The position numbers and the translations under genes were made by a program. The notes beneath the pieces were generated by a model. The model was not told the DNA's origin. It worked only from the letters and a program-made list of their open reading frames with translations, and did no database searches. Below are positions 57,601 to 64,000 of a DNA stretch of 64,000 nucleotides, one piece after another. Numbering within the stretch: the stretch's first letter is position 1; every line of letters begins with the position of its first letter. Source of the DNA: Apteryx mantelli (taxonomy: Eukaryota; Chordata; Aves; Apterygiformes; Apterygidae); contig NC_090013.1 in the NCBI RefSeq assembly GCF_036417845.1, positions 997,001 to 1,061,000 of the forward strand, read 5' to 3'.

Positions 57601-60600
57601 TCTGGTGCTTGGGGATCCCTTCCAGATCCTGGGACCCCCAGGGACCCCTCCTGTCTCTGGGGGACCCATATGGTCCTGGGGACCCCCAAGGCTTTTAGGG
57701 ACCCCTGTGGGGTTTTGGGGGACACTTCCTGTCCCTTTGGGACTCCCCTAGTCCCTGGGACCCCCGGGGTTTTGGGGGACACCTGCTGTCTTAGGGACCC
57801 CTCCATCTCCTTGGGGCCCCTCAAGCTTCAAGGGGTCTCTCCAAGCTCCTGGGGACCCCTCCAGTACCCAGGTACTCCCCAGAGCTTTGGGGACCCCCCC
57901 GAGGGCATCCCAGATCCATGTACCCAAGCCCCCAGATGACATCACTGTCCCCACAGGCCACCAACCTGATGTTCCAGATGCAGATCCAGTCCCAGATGGC
58001 ATCAGGGCTTTGAGGATCTCCGGGCTCAGGGATGTCCCAGGTGCTTGGGGACACCCTGGACCATGTCCCCAAGCCCCCAGGTGACACCATTGTTCCTGCA
58101 GGCCACCATCCTGGTGTTCCAAGCTCTGGCCCAGTACCAGATTTCCATGCCGCACCAGCAGGAGCTCAGCCTTGACGTGTCGATACTGCTGCCGCGGCGT
58201 GCCAGCCCCATCAAATACCGTATCGAGAACCGCAATGCCCTGGTGGCCCGCTCTGCTGAGGTATGGCCACCATCCCTGTTCCTGCCACCGCCACTATCAC
58301 CATCACTGCTGCCATCACTGTCACCATCACGCCAGTGCTCGTAGGTGCCCGGCCGTGGCCTGGGTGGGGTGTTCCTGTCCCCTTGGTGTCCTGGGATGTC
58401 CCGGTCCCCTCCATGTCCCTCCATTCCCTGGATATCCTTGTCCCCTCTGGGTCCTGTGATATCCCTGTCCCCTCCATGTCCTGGGATGCCCTGTCACCAC
58501 TGGATCCCCCCGGGGACATCTCCATCCCTCCCAATGTCCCCTGTCTCTGCAGACCAAGTGGAATGAGGACTTCACAGTGAAAGCTGAGGGCGCAGGCAAG
58601 GGGACGATGACAGTGGTGACCATCTACAATGCCAGGGTCCCTGAAAGGGACAACACGTGTGACAGCTTTCACCTGCGGGTACAGGTGGATGACGTGAAGA
58701 CGGGTGAGTCTGTGCCATCACCCCCACTCCCCCCATGTCCCCTTGAGTCCCCAACATTCCCCCTGTCCCCCAGGGGCCCCCATGGCACTCCTGTCCCCCA
58801 TGTCACCCTACAACCCCCATGACACCCCTCATTCCTCCCTGGCTCCCCCCATGCCCCCCATGTCCCATAAGGGTGACAGCATTGTCTCCCCCTCCCTCCA
58901 GGCAAGCAGCAGGAAGGGGTCATCCGGTCCGTCAAGATCACCATCTGCATGAGGTGGGGGACACCAGGGACACTGGGGCATCAGGGTCATTGAGAACATC
59001 AGGGATGGTAGGGAATTGGGGACCTGTGGAGCATTGGGGACACTGGGGACATCAGGGACATCGGAGATGTGAAGGAGGATGTTGGGACCAGGGATGGGGA
59101 CACTGGGAACAAGGACATCAGAGATGGGTATAGGGAGGGGGACAAGGATGTTGGGGAAAGGAATGAGGACATCAGACACAGGGACTGTGACATGGACAGG
59201 ACATTGGAGATGGGGGGGGAAGTTGGGGACAAGGAAGGGGACACCTTGGGGGGGGGGCACTGGGGACAGGGATGAGGATGGAGACATTGTCCCAGGGGGA
59301 TCCCTGGGGACGGGGATGTCAGGGATGGGGTCTTGGGGATGTTGGGTATCTTGGGGACCTTGGGGACAGGCACCATCCCCCACAGGTACCTGGACAATGT
59401 GGATGCCACCATGTCCATCCTCGATATCTCCATGCTCACGGGCTTCACCCCTGATCTCGACGACCTGAAACGGGTGAGCACAGGGACATGGGAACAGGGG
59501 ACACAGGGTCCCTGTGTGGCTGTGGCCCTGGTGTGCCCCATGTCACGGTGTCCCTGTGTCCCCGTGTCCAGCTTTCACAGGGGGTAGACAGATACATTTC
59601 CAAGTACGAGATCGACAAAGCGCCCTCGGACCGCGGCAACCTCATCATCTACCTTGACAAGGTGGGACAGGGACGGAGACGGGGATGGGGACATGGCTGG
59701 GATGGCCCAGGGATGGGAATGGGAACAGGGATGGGAACAGCTTGAGGTTTGGGGAAGGGGACACAGGGACTGGGTTGGGGACGAGGCTAGGGATGGAGAG
59801 GGAGCCAGGATGGGGACATGGATGGGGACAAGGATGGAGACATGGATGAGGACATGAACAGGCTTGTGGTGGCTGTGCAATGCCATTGTGCCTTGCTGAA
59901 CCTGTCCCCATCCCTGTCCCTGTCCCCATCCCCAGGTGTCCCACCAGGACGAAGAGTGTCTCACCTTCAAGGCCCACCAGGTTTTCCAGGTGGGGCTGAT
60001 CCAGCCTGCGTCTGTCACCGTCTACAGCTACTACAAGATTGGTGCGCCCCATGTCTCCCCATGTCCCCTGTGTCCCCCCGTGCCCCCCCAGAGCCCCTCC
60101 TCTGTGCTCCCCTCTGTGCCCCCATCTCCCTGCAGACCATCTCCCCCCATGTCCCCCCCCATGCTCCACAGTGTCACCAGGGTGTCCCTATGTCCCTGCC
60201 GACCCTCGCCCCCAAGTGTCCTCGATCCCCCATCCCCCTGCTGACTTTCTCCCCCGCCATGTCCCCCTGTGTCCCTGTGTATCTCCGTAGACGACCGCTG
60301 CACCCGTTTCTACCACCCGGACAAGAACGCTGGGCAGCTGAACAAGATCTGCCACGGGGACGTGTGCCGCTGCGCCGAAGGTGGGATAGGGACAGGGAGG
60401 ACAAGGATGGGGATGGGGACAGGGACCATGACGTGGCATGATGGGACACATCCTTGCTGTGATGGGACGTGTCCCAATCATGATGGGGACATGTCCCGGT
60501 TGTGATGGGACGCATCCTGGTTGTGAAGGGGATATGTCCCTGCCATGATGGAGACTTGTCCCAGCTGTGACTCCCTCCATGTCCCCCCAGAAAAATGCTT

Positions 60601-62691
60601 CGTGCAGCACAAGGACAGTGCCATCACTGTCAACCAACGGATTGAGGATGCCTGTGAGCCGGGAGTTGACTATGGTAGGTCCCCAGGATGGGGGGACATG
60701 GAGGACATGAGAACATGGGAGGCATGAGGACATGTGAGACATGGGGGGATATGGGAGGACATGGGGGGGGGACGTGGAGGACATGGGGGAGATGTGGGCA
60801 CAGAAGGGGACATGGGAACACCAGAGGGGGACACAGAGGGATCCAGGGGGAAGGGGGCAGCAGGGCCCATTGAGGGGATGGGCCCCGTGTGCCAAGGGGT
60901 GGCCCCGGTGCGGATGACATGGGGACATCCCTATCACCAGTGTACAAGGCAAGGCTGATGGAGGCGAAGGAGTTGCCAGCTTACGACAGCTACGTCATGA
61001 CCATCCTCTCTGTCATCAAGATGGGTATGAGCACCCTAGGGTGCCAGTGCAGGGCCACTTGGGGTGCTGGGGATGCCCAGGGGGGCTGGGGACACCCAGG
61101 TGGTCTGGGGACACCTGACTGGGTTGGAGTCACCCAAGGGGTGCCGGGGACACCGGGGGCAGGGACATCCAGGTGGGTTGGGGTCACTCGGGAGGGGCTG
61201 GGGTCACTCAAGGGTGCTGGGGATGCTGGGGACACCCAGCTGGGTGGGTGTCACCCAAAGGCGCTGGGGGCACTCAGGTCAGTTGGGGGCACCCAGGCGG
61301 GCTGGTGACACTCAACGGTGCTGGGGACACCCATGGAAGGCTAGGGACACCCAGGTGTGTTGGGATTACCTAGATGGGTTGATGACCCCCAAGGATGCTG
61401 GGACACCCAGGTCAGCTGGGAACACCCAGAGGTGCTAGGGACACCCAGGGCAGGGACTTCCAGGTGGGTTGGGGTCACCCAATGGCTCTGGGAATATCCG
61501 GGAGCCGGGACACCAAGGTGGGTTGATGTCACCCAAGGCTTCAAGGGACACCCAAAGGTATTGGGGACACCCAGGTAGGTTGGGGGTCACCCAAAAGCGC
61601 TAGCGACACCCATACAGAGGTGGTGATCCCAAAGGGTGATGTCACCAATGTCAGGGCAGGGGACCCATGCTATAGACACCCATGGATGCTAGTGGCTCCT
61701 GGAGGCATCAGAGGTCCATGGGGAGAGGACAACCTTCATGGGGCATCCTGGGAGAGCTGGGCCGTGTCCATGGCATGTGGGAGGCATGTGGGTGGTGCGT
61801 GGGGACCATTTCACTTGCTGTCACCCTGAGCAGGCACTGACGAGGACCCGGCTGGGAGCAACCGGACCTTCGTGAGCCACTGGCAGTGTCGAGATGCACT
61901 GTCCCTCAAGCCGGGCAAGGACTACCTCATCTGGGGGCTCGGCACCGACCTCTGGAGCACTGGTGCCCAGTAAGAACATGGGACATGGGGACGTGGGACA
62001 CAGGGACATGGGGACAAGGGGTGAGCTCGGCAAGGACTACCTCATCTGGGGACTTGGCACTGACCTCCGGAGTGCTGGCACCCGGTAGGGACACAGGACA
62101 TGAGGATGTGGGGACACGGGGCATGAGGACACAGGGACATGGAGTTATGGGGACGTGGGGGACACAGGGACATGGAATATGGGGACACAAGGACATGGGA
62201 CACAGGACAGGGACATGGGGACATGGCACATGGGGCCACAGGACATAGGGACATGGGACATGAGGACACAGGACATGGAGGGACATGAGGAGGACACAAG
62301 ATATGGGACATGGGGACACAGGGACACATGGGGTACATGGGACACGGGGGAGGAGGACATGGGACATGGAGACACAGGAACGTAGAGATGAGCCCAGCAA
62401 GGACCCCAAGTGCCGAGATTCTCCAGGGTCTTGTATAGGGTTGTGCACCCCCGGTGTCCCTCACTCCCCACTCCGGGGCCACCCGTGGGTGCCAGGGCTG
62501 ACACCCACAGGTGCCCCCCCCCCCACCAACGCACCCCTGTTTCCCGCAGCTTCTCCTACCTGATCGGCAAGGACACGTGGCTGGAGCAGTGGCCCAGCGA
62601 GGTCGAGTGCCAGGAGCCCGAGCTGCAGACCCTGTGCCAGGACTTCGTGGAGTTCGCCGAGGCCATGACCCTGTTCGGGTGCCCCACGTGA
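45612..62691 (+). CDS. C3: Complement component C3 precursor
   Basis: Forty exons join in frame to 1653 residues (human 1663). Exons 1-20: 45612-45682, 47382-47574, 48022-48181, 48730-48800, 48910-49004, 49082-49164, 49323-49413, 49507-49609, 49804-49924, 50122-50237, 50503-50649, 51325-51537, 51626-51820, 52456-52617, 52725-52854, 52964-53035, 53131-53331, 53449-53560, 53832-53917, 54259-54398. Exons 21-40: 54491-54703, 54994-55060, 55429-55515, 55608-55811, 56037-56112, 56235-56394, 56487-56582, 56700-56850, 56964-57127, 58102-58260, 58553-58703, 58902-58953, 59386-59473, 59572-59661, 59936-60041, 60291-60380, 60591-60674, 60941-61024, 61834-61969, 62550-62691. C3 is the secreted hub of complement: convertases release C3a, and C3b attaches to targets through its thioester. 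Signal peptide, RRKR processing site, C3a, thioester and C345C are all intact. Exon 17 needs a GC donor. Confidence 0.97.
45690..46440. repeat. Repeat of ccaggacccccaccc type in C3 intron 1
   Basis: Units of about 20-36 bp with ggccaggacccccaccc and ctcggtgggaccccc fill the first part of C3 intron 1. Confidence 0.85.
46740..47285. repeat. Repeat of gggtgctgggggatattgg type in C3 intron 1
   Basis: Units of about 25-35 bp, G-rich on the plus strand, follow the C-rich array in the same intron. The switch of strand bias between the two arrays is sharp. Confidence 0.88.
47690..48015. repeat. Degenerate repeat in C3 intron 2
   Basis: Variants of ccccagggtgtgggactgtc and catgctctgggaccacc recur every 45-60 bp. 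Confidence 0.6.
48320..48685. repeat. Degenerate repeat in C3 intron 3
   Basis: Variants of gtgacatccccattgtgtcc and ggtccagagcttgggg alternate through the intron. Confidence 0.65.
50690..51240. repeat. Repeat of ggatggccaagatggccag type in C3 intron 11
   Basis: Units of about 20-30 bp with an ATGGCC core fill the intron. All frames are open in parts because stop codons are rare in the unit. Confidence 0.88.
51850..52350. repeat. Repeat of tcaggcatcctggggg type in C3 intron 13
   Basis: Units of about 24 bp with gggcatcctgggg and cttggacatccca run for 0.5 kb. The GGCATCC core is shared with the dispersed motif of this window. Confidence 0.88.
52994..53332 (+). other. C3: C3a anaphylatoxin segment
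   Basis: C3a would span residues 663-741 (79 residues), from [10 protein letters not shown] after RRKR to QLAR, with cleavage before Ser742. Six cysteines (KCCEDGM, SCEK, ACVK, DCCNY) keep the three-disulfide pattern, and the C-terminal LAR that binds the C3a receptor is kept. The convertase site R|S is split by the exon 17/18 junction. Confidence 0.9.
53332..53448 (+). other. C3: Probable GC-AG intron of C3
   Basis: Only a GC donor (gaa|gcaagt) keeps frame into exon 18, giving LARSEVDDQF. The nearby GT four bases downstream would shift the frame. GCAAGT is the usual consensus of functional GC donors. Confidence 0.75.
53950..54215. repeat. Short repeat in C3 intron 19
   Basis: Copies of gggacttgagggatccccca, about 45 bp apart, fill most of the intron. 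Confidence 0.7.
55150..55375. repeat. Short repeat in C3 intron 22
   Basis: Copies of ggatctggggcatctcaggg and gaaggacatcct, about 50-55 bp, lie between exons 22 and 23. Confidence 0.7.
55608..57127 (+). other. C3: C3 thioester domain exons
   Basis: Exon 24 contains the GCGEQ thioester with Cys1003 and Gln1006. The catalytic histidine is His1119 in APVIHKEM (exon 26), 116 residues later, the same spacing as human Cys1010-His1126. Both residues being present predicts rapid acyl transfer to hydroxyl groups, the C3b/C4B-type behaviour. Confidence 0.93.
57240..57885. repeat. Repeat of ctggggacccccagggctt type in C3 intron 29
   Basis: Units of 30-50 bp around ccctgggggacccctcc run for 0.65 kb and end just before a degenerate copy of exon 30. 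Confidence 0.85.
57918..58018 (+). pseudogene. Degenerate partial copy of C3 exon 30
   Basis: Sequence from acccaagcccccagatgac through ccccacag and gccaccaacctgatgttcc mirrors the true acceptor region and first 35-40 coding bases of exon 30 (58062-58140), 146 bp upstream. It keeps an AG acceptor but reads [18 protein letters not shown] then stops, so including it would truncate C3. It is an unused tandem duplicate. Confidence 0.8.
59000..59345. repeat. Repeat of ggggacattggggacatc type in C3 intron 32
   Basis: Purine-rich units of 12-20 bp (ggggacatcagggatgggg) fill the intron between exons 32 and 33. Confidence 0.8.
61035..61605. repeat. Repeat of ggtgctggggacacccagg type in C3 intron 38
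   Basis: Units of about 25-30 bp with ctggggacacccaggtgggt fill 0.57 kb before exon 39. Confidence 0.88.
62023..62085 (+). pseudogene. Degenerate partial copy of C3 exon 39
   Basis: Bases from ctcggcaaggactacctcat to ggcacccggtaggg repeat the last 60 bases and donor of exon 39 (61912-61975), about 115 bp downstream. The copy has several substitutions (tgg to cgg, ggg to gga), keeps a GT donor, but has no recognisable acceptor. It is a tandem partial exon duplication, not a used exon. Confidence 0.82.
62090..62395. repeat. Repeat of ggacatggggacacagg type in C3 intron 39
   Basis: Purine-rich units of 10-20 bp follow the exon 39 copy up to the last intron's unique end. Confidence 0.88.
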
Positions 62692-62752
62692 CCGGGTGCC
62701 CCCCCACCCTGGGGACCCCCCCCCCGGCCTCCCCCCCCCCAATTTTTCTGCT

Positions 62753-62758
62753 ATAAAA
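62753..62758 (+). promoter_or_regulatory. Possible variant poly(A) signal of C3
   Basis: TATAAA lies 62 bases after the C3 stop. No canonical AATAAA is present before the satellite at 62.86 kb, so this variant is the best candidate and implies a very short 3' UTR. Confidence 0.4.
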
Positions 62759-62859
62759 AGCTGCTTTCTAACAGCCTGGCTCTGGGGTGGTGGGGAGCCC
62801 CCGGAGCACAATAGGGGTGAGGGGGACAATGGGGACAACGGGGACAATGAGGACAATGC

Positions 62860-63660
62860 AGTGCACGGTGCTGCATGGTGCCACATGGTGCTCAGTGCAC
62901 GGTGCTGCACAGCCCTCGGTGCTGCACGACACTCGGTGCACGGTGCTGCACAGCCCTCGGTGCACGGTGCTACAGGACACTCAGTGCACGGTGTTGCACA
63001 GCCCTCAGTGCTGCATGACACTCGGTACATGGTGTTGCACAGCCCTCGGTGCACGGTGCTGCAGGACACTCGGTGCACAGTGTTGCACAACCCTTGGTGC
63101 ATGGTGCTGCACGACACTCGGTGCGCAGTGTTGCACAGCCCTCGGTGCACGGTGCTGCACGACACTCGGTGCACGGTGTTGCACAGCCCTCGGTGCACGG
63201 TGCTGCACGACACTCGGTGCACAGTGTTGCACAACCCTTGGTGCATGGTGCTGCACGACACTCGGTGCACAGTGCTACACAGCCCTTGGTGCACGGTGCT
63301 GCATGACACTCGGTGCGCAGTGTTGCACAGCCCTCGGTGCACGGTGCTGCACGACACTCGGTGCACGGTGTTGCACAGCCTGTGGTGCACGGTGCTGCTC
63401 GGTGCATGGCCCTCGGTGCACGGTGCTGCACAACCCTCAGTGCATGTTCCTACACGGGCCCTTGGCACAGGGTGCTACGCAGTGCCCGGTGCACGGCCCT
63501 TGGTGCAGGGTGCTCAGTGGCGGGTGCTCAGTGCAGGGTGCTCGGTGCACGGTGCTGCACGGCCCCCAGCGCAGGGTGCAGCACGGTGCTCGGTGCAGGG
63601 TGCTGCGCAGTGCAGGGTGCTCAGTGCAGGACGCAGCACGGTGCCGCTCGGTGCACGGCC
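62860..63660. repeat. 24-bp satellite with 48-bp higher-order unit
   Basis: The array alternates cggtgctgcacgacactcgg and cggtgttgcacagccctcgg with a shared tgca tail. As 24 is a multiple of three, frames on both strands run open for hundreds of codons with an eight-residue period; none is a gene. It follows C3 directly. Confidence 0.95.
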
Positions 63661-64000
63661 CACCCCCCCCCCAGCAGCAGCAGCAGCCCCGCCGGGGGCG
63701 CGCATGGTGCTGCGCACCGCGGCGTTCCGGCCCGGCGGTTTCCGGCCTCCCCAGCCAGGCCCCACTGCGGCTTCGCTCCTACGGCGATTTCCGGTGCCTA
63801 ATGGGACGCTCGCCCCCGCAGTCCCAGCACCCATGGGTGCAGGTGGGGGCGTGCGCGAGCGTGGGGCAGGGGCTGGGTCCCTCACGCAGTGGGGGAGGCC
63901 CCGGTTGCCTGGATCCCTCTCTGCAGGCCCCTGAGATCCCCTTCACCACCCCCAGCGAGCCCCAGGCCCAGGGTGGCACTCCGGGTGGATTCTCGGGTGG
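63661..64000. promoter_or_regulatory. CpG-rich end segment, possible promoter of the next gene
   Basis: A CAG run (cagcagcagcag) is followed by CpG-dense DNA with two tttccgg ETS-like cores near 63738 and 63790. No exon is recognised before the window ends. Confidence 0.35.

Larger units (their letters stand above)
59572..62691 (+). other. C3: C3 late alpha-chain and C345C exons
   Basis: Exons 34-40 encode [29 protein letters not shown] and the C345C (netrin-like) domain ending FGCPT. The tail matches the human end FGCPN except for the last residue. Confidence 0.92.

Noticed and set aside
62461-63934. Open frames of 335 and 412 codons on both strands after C3
   Set aside because: The 24-bp satellite is a multiple of three and lacks stops; there is no start context or conserved domain.

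Overview
The window reads as a gene-dense, GC-rich stretch of vertebrate chromosome, most likely a bird microchromosome. The reasons are GT-AG introns, avian-looking orthologues of human 19p13 immune genes, very short introns, and introns made largely of private G/C-rich minisatellites. The species cannot be told from the sequence. No prokaryotic, viral or intact transposon gene was found.

Layout. 1-6.4 kb holds CpG-rich DNA, a 1.1-kb minisatellite and a CCAAT-box cluster, with no gene I can recognise. 6.5-10.9 kb (+) is a nine-exon type II membrane C-type lectin with a mannose-type EPN/WND sugar site. 12.3-18.6 kb (+) is a second, ten-exon C-type lectin with an acidic tyrosine-bearing tail, a duplicated 17-residue micro-exon and a degraded sugar site. 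19.1-20.8 kb holds minisatellites and a second CCAAT cluster. 21.2-28.5 kb (-) is an ADGRE/EMR-CD97 type adhesion GPCR in 16 exons. 28.8-42.5 kb (-) is VAV1, complete in 27 exons (842 residues). 42.5-45.6 kb is a bidirectional interval filled by two minisatellites. 45.6-62.7 kb (+) is complement C3, complete in 40 exons (1653 residues). 62.8-64 kb is a 24-bp satellite followed by a CpG-rich end.

Every exon set was joined by hand from splice sites and reading phase. The four best models close without a frame error: lectin 1 has 957 nt, lectin 2 has 990 nt, the adhesion GPCR has 2007 nt, VAV1 has 2529 nt and C3 has 4962 nt of CDS.

Functionally this is an innate-immune block: two myeloid/lymphoid-type lectin receptors, a leukocyte adhesion GPCR, the haematopoietic Rho-GEF VAV1 and the central complement protein C3. 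In human the same families lie in separate parts of 19p13 (CLEC17A beside ADGRE2/3; C3, VAV1 and ADGRE1 together). Here they are contiguous, which may be the ancestral order. The most unusual structure is a short dispersed motif (core CCCAGGC[A/G]TC[C/T]GGG, both orientations) scattered through 30-62 kb, often just inside introns next to splice donors. Two degenerate partial exon copies inside C3 and a GC-AG intron in C3 are also worth attention.
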